Shown: positions 1 through 6,707, counted from the stretch's first letter. The stretch: 11,651 bases of DNA from Leptospiraceae bacterium UBA2033 (GCA_002333425.1 DDBL01000007.1:11701-23351); one strand, 5' to 3'. Numbers and translations are program-made. The notes: generated by a model not told the origin, from the letters alone.

Positions 1-168
1 TTTTTTTCTGGAACAGGTGTTCAAGTTGCTTGGGTTAAGGAAATTGATAAAAGAGTTATTGGTAATGGTAAAATGGGACCGATTACTAAAAAGTTGCAAG
101 ATTTGTTCTTTGAAATTGTAACAGCGAATAAGGAAGAGTATGCGGGCTGGTTAACTGCGGTTTATTGA
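1..168 (+). CDS. ilvE: Branched-chain amino-acid aminotransferase, C-terminal fragment
   Basis: This is the last 55 codons of a gene that begins before the window; it is read in frame 1 and ends with TGA at 166-168. The enzyme is a fold-type IV, PLP-dependent aminotransferase. It moves the amino group between glutamate and the keto acids of leucine, isoleucine and valine in the cytoplasm. The segment carries the usual C-terminal features of the BCAT family: SGTGVQV near the start (the phosphate-binding SGT turn), then KEIDKRVIGNGKMGPITKKLQ, and a terminal WLTAVY close to the family's WLTPV ending. Nothing can be said about its start or regulation. It converges on the small gene at 228-497, with a 28-bp palindrome between them. 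Sure of the family; the ilvE symbol is likely but rests on a partial protein. Confidence 0.82.
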   Translation, partial: FFSGTGVQVAWVKEIDKRVIGNGKMGPITKKLQDLFFEIVTANKEEYAGWLTAVY

Positions 169-183
169 TATTATCCTGAATCT

Positions 184-211
184 GTAGAGACGTAGCGCGC
201 TACGTCTCTAC
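184..211. repeat. Perfect 28-bp palindrome between convergent genes
   Basis: The left half GTAGAGACGTAGCG is followed immediately by its exact reverse complement, giving a 28-bp palindrome with no spacer. It lies 15 bp after the aminotransferase stop and 16 bp before the end of the convergent cysteine-rich gene. In RNA it could fold from either strand into a long stem. Only a weak T-rich stretch (TATTTTAAC) follows on the plus side, so a role as a bidirectional terminator is possible but not typical. It is far richer in GC than its surroundings, which also fits a dispersed extragenic palindrome. Confidence 0.85.
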
Positions 212-227
212 TATTTTAACGAAAAAA

Positions 228-497
228 TTAATCTACTTTGATGTTCTTATCTTGTTTGCCTGATTCATCATAACACTTAGGTCCAGTGCAAGATCCCATG
301 TTTCCTGTGATTCCACCACAGTCTTTTCCTGAAACACTTTTACAAATGTCGCCGGCTTTTTTTCTTTCTTTAAATCCATCGCCATTTACACAAACTTTGA
401 TGTCAGCGTCTCTAAACCCATAACACTTTGCAGAAATACTAGAAGCAGCAAAAGTAATTGCCACCACTAAACTTAGAACTAAACTAATTTTTTTCAT
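228..497 (-). CDS. Small secreted cysteine-rich protein, function unknown
   Basis: An 89-residue protein that I do not recognise as a named family. Residues 1-23 look like a Sec signal peptide: KK at 2-3, a hydrophobic core at 5-18, and a probable cut after SISA. The cysteine at 25 follows a lysine, so a lipoprotein is unlikely. The mature part is about 66 residues, polar and glycine/lysine rich. It has six cysteines (25, 36, 52, 60, 70, 75), enough for three disulfides in the periplasm or outside the cell. The first and last thirds resemble each other: KCYGFRDADIKVC at 24-36 and KCY at 74-76 followed by NIKVD at 85-89. The ATG at 495-497 has a very good ribosome site, AAAGGAG at 504-510, spaced 6 nt away. 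It is probably a single-gene unit with the promoter listed upstream. Confidence 0.8.
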   Translation of the reverse strand: MKKISLVLSLVVAITFAASSISAKCYGFRDADIKVCVNGDGFKERKKAGDICKSVSGKDCGGITGNMGSCTGPKCYDESGKQDKNIKVD

Positions 498-524
498 TGA
501 AATCTCCTTTAAATGAATTTTAGC

Positions 525-552
525 ATCGTATAGAGATTCATTAGTTTTGCAA
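525..552 (-). promoter_or_regulatory. Candidate promoter of the cysteine-rich gene
   Basis: On the minus strand, TTGCAA (547-552) and TACGAT (525-530) are 16 nt apart and resemble the -35 and -10 boxes of a housekeeping sigma factor at 4 of 6 positions each. Transcription would start near 518 and give a leader of about 20 nt holding the ribosome site at 504-510. The geometry fits the gene at 228-497, but the match is only moderate. Confidence 0.38.
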
Positions 553-570
553 GAAAAAAAAAGAAATTAC

Positions 571-666
571 GCAAGGTTTGCGCTAGCACTCCCGTGCTAG
601 AACGGGGGTTGGCACCATTTCTCTCTCTATGGGTCGAAAAATTAATGGTGGGCTTGCCGCCGCAGG
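571..666. other. GC-richer intergenic patch with hairpins, possible repeat remnant
   Basis: Within the gene-free stretch 498-719 the composition shifts clearly towards G and C. CTAGCAC (583-589) and GTGCTAG (594-600) form a perfect 7-bp hairpin with a TCCC loop. A second inverted pair, CACCATT (613-619) and AATGGTG (644-650), encloses a CTCTCTCT run. The patch ends with a GCCGCCGCAGGC stretch at 656-667. A minus-strand frame is open across it (509-742), but its translation has no domain-like character and I do not call it a gene. The patch looks like an inserted repeat or the remnant of one; it could also carry a terminator for the gene ending at 720. Confidence 0.35.
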
Positions 667-719
667 CTATTGGTTTCTCAATAACTATGAATTCATTGAT
701 AATTTTTGCATAGAACAAT

Positions 720-1760
720 TTAGTAAAAACGACTTTCTCCAATTTTTAGATCTATTAATAAGTCAGGGTTTATTTTTTTGGATTCGAATAGGGACTTTGT
801 TAATTTTAATGGTTCGTCTAGGGCTTCATCGGTTAATACAAAAGTAAGATAGTGAATGGGTAACATGTATTTCGCACCTAAATCAGAAAATGCTTGTATC
901 GTATCTTCTGGATTCATGTGAACTGGTTTCATAAACCAACGAGGTTCATACGCACCTATTGGTAAAATTGCGACATCAATTTTGGAAAAACGATTTCCGA
1001 TTTCTTTAAATCCCGCAAAATAGCTAGTATCCCCTGCAAAATAAACAGTATCTGATTTTCCTTCGATAACGTAACTTCCCCAAAGAGTTTTTCCATGATC
1101 CAATACTCCTCTTCCTGAAAAATGTTGCGTTGGAGTAAAGTTGATTTTTAGATCTTTATCATGTCTTATATCCCACCAGTCTAATTCTACTACATTAGTA
1201 AGCCCTTCTTCGATTAGAAGTTTTCTGTTCCCTAAACCTACATAAAACGTGGGTTTATAACGATTATCCAGTTCTTTCAAAGTTGGTAGATCCATATGGT
1301 CATAATGGTTGTGGCTAATGACAACAATATCAATTTGTGGTAAGTCTTCTATTTTTACTCCAGGCTTGGTAAAACGTTTTGGACCTAAAAAACTCACAGG
1401 CGAACAACGCTCTGACCAGATAGGATCTGTTAAAATATTTTTACCGTCTAATTGTATTAGTACGCTAGCATGACCAATCCAGGTAAAACTTGTTTTACTT
1501 TTATTTTCTCTAAGTTTTACGCCGTCATTGGTAAGAGTCTCTATTAAATAATCTTTTGGTTCAACTGAGGGAAGTGTTTTAAATAGGTTTCCTATATTCC
1601 ATAAAAGTACATCACCAAGTCCTTTTGGTTTAAAATCGCTGTTAAGATTTTGAAATCCATTTAAAGTGTGGTGAGGTTTCGGAGAATTATCTGGTATCAT
1701 AGGAATAGAAAGATTCTTACAAGAAACAAAAAATAGAATTAGGTATGGAATTAATTTCAT
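720..1760 (-). CDS. NAPE-PLD-like metallo-beta-lactamase-fold hydrolase, probable lipoprotein
   Basis: A 346-residue zinc-dependent hydrolase. The metal-binding set is complete: HNHYDH (H150, H152, D154, H155), H213 in TQHFSGR, D244 in AGDTSY and H303 in PIHYLTF. The segments WWD at 195-197 and IGAYEPRWFMKPVHMNPED at 268-286 are close to the signature of N-acylphosphatidylethanolamine phospholipase D and its bacterial relatives, so a phosphodiester of a lipid head group is a reasonable guess for the substrate. The N-terminus is short and hydrophobic, with FVSC ending at C14, which reads as a lipobox; the enzyme would then be anchored in the periplasm or outer membrane. The length matches the family (about 340-390). 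The ATG at 1758-1760 has only a weak ribosome site. The gene is divergent from the SRPBCC gene with just 29 bp between starts, so its promoter must lie partly inside that gene. Confidence 0.88.
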   Translation of the reverse strand: MKLIPYLILFFVSCKNLSIPMIPDNSPKPHHTLNGFQNLNSDFKPKGLGDVLLWNIGNLFKTLPSVEPKDYLIETLTNDGVKLRENKSKTSFTWIGHASVLIQLDGKNILTDPIWSERCSPVSFLGPKRFTKPGVKIEDLPQIDIVVISHNHYDHMDLPTLKELDNRYKPTFYVGLGNRKLLIEEGLTNVVELDWWDIRHDKDLKINFTPTQHFSGRGVLDHGKTLWGSYVIEGKSDTVYFAGDTSYFAGFKEIGNRFSKIDVAILPIGAYEPRWFMKPVHMNPEDTIQAFSDLGAKYMLPIHYLTFVLTDEALDEPLKLTKSLFESKKINPDLLIDLKIGESRFY

Positions 1761-1789
1761 AAACTCACTAAAAAAGTAAGGAATTATTA

Positions 1790-2101
1790 TTGCAAATAGA
1801 AATCAATGTCCCTATGAGTGTTACTTTTGAATGTAGATCTATTTTTCGTTGTCCAGTGGATAAACTTTTTCAATTTCATGAAGAAAAAGTTGGTTTTAAA
1901 ACTTTTCGACATGAGCATCGTTTTATTTCTATTGGTGATTACTCTGAGTTAAACGATCATATCGAGTTTGAATTTTTTTTAAATCCGATTAGCAAATACT
2001 TTGTCGCTCAAAAGTTAAAGTCTCAATTTAGAGCAAGACACGAGGCTACGGCTAATTATCTGCAAGTGGGTTATGAAACTAAATATTGTGGGCTTATTTA
2101 G
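1790..2101 (+). CDS. SRPBCC (helix-grip) family protein, apparently internally deleted
   Basis: A 103-residue protein starting with TTG at 1790, chosen because AAGGA (1778-1782) lies 7 nt upstream; an ATG at 1814 is the alternative. The first 35 residues (SVTFECRSIFRCPVDKLF, then FHEEKVGFKT) match the first strand and helices of the SRPBCC/cyclase-like fold. Directly afterwards FRHEHRF, then NDHIEFEFFLNPI and a long C-terminal helix with RARHEAT, match the second half of the same fold. In COG4276-like members the HEHRF strand is normally preceded by about 50-60 residues of beta sheet, which are missing here, and the whole domain is usually about 140-160 residues. The reading frame stays open, so this looks like an in-frame deletion; the product may be non-functional. 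The TAG stop abuts the convergent gene's stop with no gap. Confidence 0.65.
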   Translation: MQIEINVPMSVTFECRSIFRCPVDKLFQFHEEKVGFKTFRHEHRFISIGDYSELNDHIEFEFFLNPISKYFVAQKLKSQFRARHEATANYLQVGYETKYCGLI

Positions 2102-4003
2102 TTACTCCGCTTTTGGTTCTCTAGAAAATATACCTTTAATTCCTTCCCAGGCTTTGTTTACATACTCCGATACAGCAGATCCTGCAAATCCGCCAACAGT
2201 GGCACCAGCAGGACCTGATAGTAAGGTTGCTCCGACATAAACAGAGCCAATCCATACAGGATCAATATAAGAAACGTTATCCGGCATAATACCTTTATAC
2301 AAAATTGGGATATACAACGCTTTGCCTGCAATTCCACCAAGACCAGCGTAGATTCGAAAATCTATTTTTCTTTCAAAACTTACACTCCCACCTCCATGTG
2401 CATCAATTCCTACTCCAATCATCTTGAGATTTTGAACTCTAATCATTTCATTCTGAATGGAATAATCTAAGTTGAGAGATTGAAATTCTGTATTTCTTCC
2501 TCGTGGACCTAGAAAGTTAATTAACTTACCTAAACTAAAAATAGGTTTTAGAATATTTGCATAACCTAGTAATTCTCCATTTTTTATTTCTACTTTCCCG
2601 CTTGATTTGAATTTTTCTAAGAATAGATTAAATGAATTTCCGGTAGAGGAAAAAATTAGATTAGCACTCAAATTTCCTTTGATATAGGGATTTGTTGTAT
2701 ATTTTTTAATTAACTCCTCTGAATTAATTTCTTTAATGATTCCTTCAAAACTATATTGCGAGTTGTTACTTGCGGTTACTTTTGCTTTGCCGCTAATGGC
2801 TCCATTCAGCACATTTGCGTTGTTAATCTTTATTCCTATTGAGTCATTAACAATATTCAGTTCTAAATTGACTTTACTGAGTTCATATAAATCAAAAGTA
2901 GCTTTTTTGCAAAAAATAGTAATATGAGAATAAAAATTGATATTACTAGCGACATGAAAGTCAGCAAAACGAGCAATTAAATGGATTACCTTATATATAT
3001 CAGCGTATTCGCCTTGTATAGAAAGATTTAAAGTAACATCATTTGCAAAATTAAGATTGCCAGTTGCATTAGCAATTGCAACATTTTCATAGAATATATA
3101 AATATTCTTAAAATTGATTTTTTTAGAATCGTGTGTGTAGGTAAATTCTGAATTTGCGGTAATAGTGGGATAAACTGGATCTCCGCTAAAAAAAAGATTA
3201 CTAATACTTGTATCAATTTTAATATTGTATTGATTTTTGAATTTTTCTTTAAATACTGTAAACTCACCATTCAGTGTAGTATTATCGAAATTAGCCCCAA
3301 CTATCAATTTGTAATAATCTTTAAGTGGTTTTAATGAAACATTCTTGAATTTCCATTTTGATTCTATTTCTAGTGATTCAGATGAGTGATTATTATTTGT
3401 ATATTGAATTTTTGTTTCTGATTTAAAATTTCCTGTCTGGTAATTCATATCTGCGTTTAACGAAATTAAGCTAATATGGTCTGTGCTGATTGTAAGTGAA
3501 TTAATAAAAAAATCATCCAGATGTGTTATGTTTTTTTTGTAAATAAACTGTGTGGAATGAAAAGAGATTGAATCTAAATTTAAGAAAGTGAATATTTTTT
3601 GTATACTTTTTACATCGTATACTTTGGAATTGATAGAGTCTTCTGTTCTTTTTTCTTCATCGGCTAATTCTATTTTTCCGCCATTTATTTCAATTGAGTT
3701 TAATTCGACTTCTCCAAATAGAATTTTCCAAGAGAATAAAAAATGAATTTTTTCAATTTCTGCATTTATTTTTTTTTTTGCTTCCAGATTATGAATACTT
3801 ACTTTTTCTAAAATGATTCCAGGGGCTGGAAATAACGAAATGCTGGAATCTTGAAATAGAACTTGAAAGTCAATGGCTGAATAGATTTTATTGATAATGT
3901 ATTGTTTGTAAAAATCTTTGTTTGAATAGAAGGATATAGAAAGAACGAATAAAGTAGTTAGAAATACGATTAAATATGTTTTTTTACTAGTTAGTCTTTG
4001 CAT
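2102..4003 (-). CDS. AsmA-like membrane-anchored protein
   Basis: A 633-residue envelope protein. A short cytoplasmic tail and one membrane segment (about residues 9-27) are followed by a large periplasmic part rich in beta strands. Residues 50-115 show the N-terminal AsmA pattern: SLFPAPGIILEKVSIHN, then KIHFLFSWKILFGEVELNSI and INGGKIEL. Residues 458-560 match the AsmA C-terminal domain (SGKVEIKNGELLG, LNLDYSIQNEMIRVQNLKM, then GGGSVSFE). A glycine-rich hydrophobic stretch near 589-608 precedes a charged tail. AsmA and TamB relatives are thought to form lipid-conducting bridges between inner and outer membrane; that role here is inferred from the family. The start at 4001-4003 overlaps the end of gmd by 17 bp, so translation is probably coupled to it. 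A run of 11 A in the coding strand (3769-3779) lies at codons 75-79. It converges on the SRPBCC gene. Confidence 0.82.
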   Translation of the reverse strand: MQRLTSKKTYLIVFLTTLFVLSISFYSNKDFYKQYIINKIYSAIDFQVLFQDSSISLFPAPGIILEKVSIHNLEAKKKINAEIEKIHFLFSWKILFGEVELNSIEINGGKIELADEEKRTEDSINSKVYDVKSIQKIFTFLNLDSISFHSTQFIYKKNITHLDDFFINSLTISTDHISLISLNADMNYQTGNFKSETKIQYTNNNHSSESLEIESKWKFKNVSLKPLKDYYKLIVGANFDNTTLNGEFTVFKEKFKNQYNIKIDTSISNLFFSGDPVYPTITANSEFTYTHDSKKINFKNIYIFYENVAIANATGNLNFANDVTLNLSIQGEYADIYKVIHLIARFADFHVASNINFYSHITIFCKKATFDLYELSKVNLELNIVNDSIGIKINNANVLNGAISGKAKVTASNNSQYSFEGIIKEINSEELIKKYTTNPYIKGNLSANLIFSSTGNSFNLFLEKFKSSGKVEIKNGELLGYANILKPIFSLGKLINFLGPRGRNTEFQSLNLDYSIQNEMIRVQNLKMIGVGIDAHGGGSVSFERKIDFRIYAGLGGIAGKALYIPILYKGIMPDNVSYIDPVWIGSVYVGATLLSGPAGATVGGFAGSAVSEYVNKAWEGIKGIFSREPKAE

Positions 4004-5015
4004 GACTGATTCTATCTATATCACATTGAACCATTATTTCACATATCTTTTTGTAATCTAAATTTGTATTCCAATTTAATTTTGTCTTAGCTTTTGTTGG
4101 ATCTCCATAAGAGGATTTTATTTCTGTTGGGCGATAGAAATTTGGGTTGATTAAAAGAACTAGTTCACCTGTTTTTTCATCGTATGCTTTTAGATTTTCA
4201 TTTTCACCTTGCCAAGTGAGGTTAACATTGATTACACCATAAGAGTGTTCGATGAAGTTTTTAATTTTGGTTTTGGTGCCGGTTGCAAAAATATAATCTT
4301 CTGGCTTTTCTGATTGTAGAGAAAGATACATTCCATCTACGAATTCTTTTGCGTAACCCCAATCTTTTTCAATATCCAAATTTCCAACTTCTAGAATTTT
4401 TTTGTTTCCATGATGCCAATTTGCCACATGTACGGTTACTTTTCTGGAAAAAAAATCTTCACTTCTTAACTCCGATTCATGGCTATATAAAATTCCACTT
4501 ACAGAATAAAGTCCATAAGATTCTCTATAATTTACTGTCATCCAATGAGCATAGGATTTTGCAACGCCATAGGGATTGGCAGGTTTGATGGGAGTGTTTT
4601 CGTTTTGCATGGTTTCGTTAGAGTTTCCAAATATCTCAGAGCTACTTGCTTGGAAAAGTTTGGTATGGGGACTAAACTTTTTGATTGCTTCTAGAATATA
4701 CAGAACACTTATTCCATCTACCAAACTAGTTTCGACGGGTGAATTATAACTTGCTGCTACGCTACTTTGTGCTGCGAGATTGTAAAATTCATCTGGTTGA
4801 ATTTCTTGGATACAGGTTTCTACTGATTTTGCGTTTTCTAAATCAAAATTCATAAAGTGAATTGAGTCGATGATATCTAAATATTCTAAGCGCCATCGTA
4901 GGAATTTGTTCTTATCCCTTACACCGCCATATACTTTATAGCCTTTTTGGATTAATAATTTGGCTAACCATGCACCATCCTGACCGGAAATGCCTGAGAT
5001 AAAAACTTTTTTCAT
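3987..5015 (-). CDS. gmd: GDP-mannose 4,6-dehydratase
   Basis: A 342-residue short-chain dehydrogenase/reductase of the extended type. It converts GDP-D-mannose to GDP-4-keto-6-deoxy-D-mannose, the precursor of fucose, rhamnose and related sugars in surface glycans. The NAD(P)-binding GISGQDGAW carries G8, G11 and G14. The active site is visible: QASSSE at 122-127 (serine 125 where E. coli has the catalytic threonine), then Y149 and K153 in NPYGVAKSYAHW. Diagnostic Gmd segments follow: VNYRESYG, GILYSHES, GNLDIEKDWGYAKEFV and FYRPTEIKSSYGDPTKAK. I start at the ATG at 5013-5015 because the glycine motif follows directly, as in the family; a TTG at 5033 would add six residues but has no ribosome site. 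The reductase or epimerase that normally follows (fcl, rmd) is not in the window; instead the gene leads into the AsmA-like gene. Confidence 0.9.
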   Translation of the reverse strand: MKKVFISGISGQDGAWLAKLLIQKGYKVYGGVRDKNKFLRWRLEYLDIIDSIHFMNFDLENAKSVETCIQEIQPDEFYNLAAQSSVAASYNSPVETSLVDGISVLYILEAIKKFSPHTKLFQASSSEIFGNSNETMQNENTPIKPANPYGVAKSYAHWMTVNYRESYGLYSVSGILYSHESELRSEDFFSRKVTVHVANWHHGNKKILEVGNLDIEKDWGYAKEFVDGMYLSLQSEKPEDYIFATGTKTKIKNFIEHSYGVINVNLTWQGENENLKAYDEKTGELVLLINPNFYRPTEIKSSYGDPTKAKTKLNWNTNLDYKKICEIMVQCDIDRISHAKTN

Positions 5016-5057
5016 AAATGCTACTCTTGTCAATTAGCTAAAATAATAAGTAAAATG

Positions 5058-5090
5058 CTAACGTAAATAAAAATATTTAATTTGCGTTAG
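5058..5090. promoter_or_regulatory. Inverted repeat in the gmd-sppA divergent region, candidate operator
   Basis: The arms CTAACGTAAAT (5058-5068) and ATTTGCGTTAG (5080-5090) are inverted copies matching at 10 of 11 positions, with an 11-bp AT-only spacer. The repeat sits in the 111 bp between the divergent starts of gmd and sppA and covers the spacer and -10 of the promoter I propose for gmd. A binding site for a dimeric regulator is the simplest reading; no regulator gene is nearby. Confidence 0.42.
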
Positions 5091-5099
5091 TAGAGTCAA
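5070..5099 (-). promoter_or_regulatory. Candidate promoter of gmd and the AsmA-like gene
   Basis: On the minus strand TTGACT (5094-5099, 5 of 6 to the -35 consensus) is followed after 18 nt by TATTTT (5070-5075, 4 of 6 to the -10 consensus). Transcription would begin near 5063, about 48 nt before the gmd ATG. The inverted repeat at 5058-5090 lies across it. Plausible but unproven. Confidence 0.36.
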
Positions 5100-5126
5100 T
5101 TATACAGTGACTTTTAGGATGAGGTC

Positions 5127-6095
5127 ATGAATACAAATCGAACTATTCTATTATTTATTTTAATTTTTACTTTAGCGTCTACTATTTTGTCAATGGTACA
5201 TATTGCAATTCAAGCAAAATCAAAAATCACTAAAACAGGAAATGTGAATGTTTTCAAAAATTCATTAGATTCTGCGATTCTCTTAAAAGTAGAGGGCGAG
5301 ATTCACTCTGGAAAATCTACCTATCAATCAACAGGAGCTGATACGGTTCTTGCAAAGTTACGTGAGATTGAGGATAGTAATGAAATCAAGGGAGTATTGA
5401 TAGAAGTGAACTCTCCAGGTGGAACCGTTGGTGCTTCTCAAGAAATTTTTGAGCAGCTAATGTATCTTCGCGAAAAGAAAAATAAAAAAGTAGTCGTATC
5501 CATGAAAGACTTGGCAGCATCCGGTGGGTATTATATTGCAAGTGCTGCCGATTATATTTATACGGAAGCAGGAACAATCACTGGATCAATTGGGGTAATC
5601 ACTGTTAGCCCAAACATTTCTGGACTATTAAAAAAACATTCTATAGAAATGAGAGTATATAAAGCAGGAAAGTACAAGGATATTCTTTCTATGTTCAAAG
5701 ACTCAACCGAAGAAGAAGATTCTATCATTGAAGGTTTACTTTCTGATACATACAATCGGTTTATCGCAGATGTGGCACGAGGCAGAAAGAAAAAAGTATC
5801 TCTCATAGAAAAATTAGCAGAAGGTAAAATTTATTCTGGTGAAGCTGCGGTTAAGAACAAACTAGTGGATGAAATTGGCGGTAGAAGAGAAGCTATGAGC
5901 AAATTATCAGAATTATGCGGTGTGAGTAATCTGCAATTACTAGAAGAGGATGAATCTCCGTTTGATCGTTTTTTTAATATCATGGGAACTAAGCTCAGTT
6001 TGGCGGTTGGTTTTGGAAATACATTTAGCATTAAACAATTAAAATCTCCAATACTTTTGCTTATGCCAGGTGCACTTAGTCTCCAAGAATTATAA
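5127..6095 (+). CDS. sppA: Signal peptide peptidase SppA, S49 family
   Basis: A 322-residue membrane-bound serine protease of the short, single-domain SppA type, close in size to the Bacillus enzyme. It degrades leftover signal peptides in the membrane. One N-terminal membrane segment (about 7-29) anchors it; the protease domain follows, outside the cytoplasm. VNSPGG at 94-99 is the usual oxyanion-loop region. The catalytic serine is S132 in LAASGGYY and the catalytic lysine K184 in GKYKDI. Their 52-residue separation equals that in B. subtilis SppA (S147, K199), from memory. TEAGTITGSIGVI at 146-158 is the conserved strand and turn between them. The ATG at 5127 has AGGA at 5116-5119, spaced 7 nt. 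It is the first gene of a probable four-gene unit and ends 12 bp before the next start. Confidence 0.9.
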   Translation: MNTNRTILLFILIFTLASTILSMVHIAIQAKSKITKTGNVNVFKNSLDSAILLKVEGEIHSGKSTYQSTGADTVLAKLREIEDSNEIKGVLIEVNSPGGTVGASQEIFEQLMYLREKKNKKVVVSMKDLAASGGYYIASAADYIYTEAGTITGSIGVITVSPNISGLLKKHSIEMRVYKAGKYKDILSMFKDSTEEEDSIIEGLLSDTYNRFIADVARGRKKKVSLIEKLAEGKIYSGEAAVKNKLVDEIGGRREAMSKLSELCGVSNLQLLEEDESPFDRFFNIMGTKLSLAVGFGNTFSIKQLKSPILLLMPGALSLQEL

Positions 6096-6107
6096 TAGGT
6101 AAATAAT

Positions 6108-6689
6108 ATGAATTCATTTATTCAAACAATTTCTGAGTTGTTATTAGATAGAGAAGAATTTCTAAGGATTTACAGCCCTATGAATAAAAATATCAAATTC
6201 ATAGAGTTTTTTTCCACTTTACTTGGTTCTATTTCCCTTGCGGTGTCTGCTATTTTGATAAATCCACCTTATAGTAGCGGTTATTTTGTATTAGTCGCTT
6301 TGCTTTCCATTGGGAATTATTTCTTTTTGTCATTTCTCGCTTCGCTTATTTGTTACTTCATTGATTTTAAAGCTAAGAATTGGATTAAGTCAGGAGATTT
6401 TCCAACCCTTCTCTCATCTGCAAGAAGTTTGAATATCATTTATATTTTCTCTTGTCCGATTGCTGTTGTATTTAGTTTTATAGGATTACCTTCGTTTTCT
6501 GCATTTTTGGTGATTTTACTTATAACGATTTGTTCCTATGTTTGGATATTTTCTTCCTTTGCAAATGATATTTATGGAATAGGTGCGTTTAGAGCTTTTA
6601 AAAATATCCTCTCTTCTATATTTTTTGTTCTATATATTCCTTTTATGATCTTATTTTATTTTTTGCTAAATTTAACTATGATAATTTGA
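6108..6689 (+). CDS. Five-helix integral membrane protein, possibly Yip1-like
   Basis: A 193-residue, very hydrophobic protein without a signal peptide. I see five likely membrane helices at about 31-51, 59-84, 108-127, 129-151 and 167-190, with a short polar N-terminus (residues 1-30) and a polar loop at about 86-107. Its size, helix number and the PM near residue 24 at the end of the N-terminal helix recall bacterial YIP1-domain proteins, but no motif settles this. It contains no obvious catalytic or metal-binding residues. The ATG at 6108 has AGG at 6097-6099, spaced 8 nt. It lies 12 bp after sppA and 18 bp before surE in the same direction, so it is very likely co-transcribed with both. 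A real gene; function unknown. Confidence 0.78.
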   Translation: MNSFIQTISELLLDREEFLRIYSPMNKNIKFIEFFSTLLGSISLAVSAILINPPYSSGYFVLVALLSIGNYFFLSFLASLICYFIDFKAKNWIKSGDFPTLLSSARSLNIIYIFSCPIAVVFSFIGLPSFSAFLVILLITICSYVWIFSSFANDIYGIGAFRAFKNILSSIFFVLYIPFMILFYFLLNLTMII

Positions 6690-6707
6690 AAAATTAGGCG
6701 GCTAACT

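Noticed and set aside
509..742. Minus-strand open frame of 77 codons behind the cysteine-rich gene
   Set aside because: It overlaps the end of the hydrolase gene and that of the promoter region, has no ribosome site, and its translation runs through the hairpin patch and a poly-A tract (FFFF) without domain-like character.
2158..3270. Short minus-strand frames inside the AsmA-like gene (2158-2340, 3028-3270)
   Set aside because: They are alternative frames of a clearly coding region on the same strand with no independent start signals.
5016..5033. TTG start for gmd at 5033
   Set aside because: No ribosome site precedes it, and the family begins within a few residues of the glycine-rich motif, which suits the ATG at 5015. 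The TTGACA seen there is also too close to the start to serve as a -35 box for this gene.
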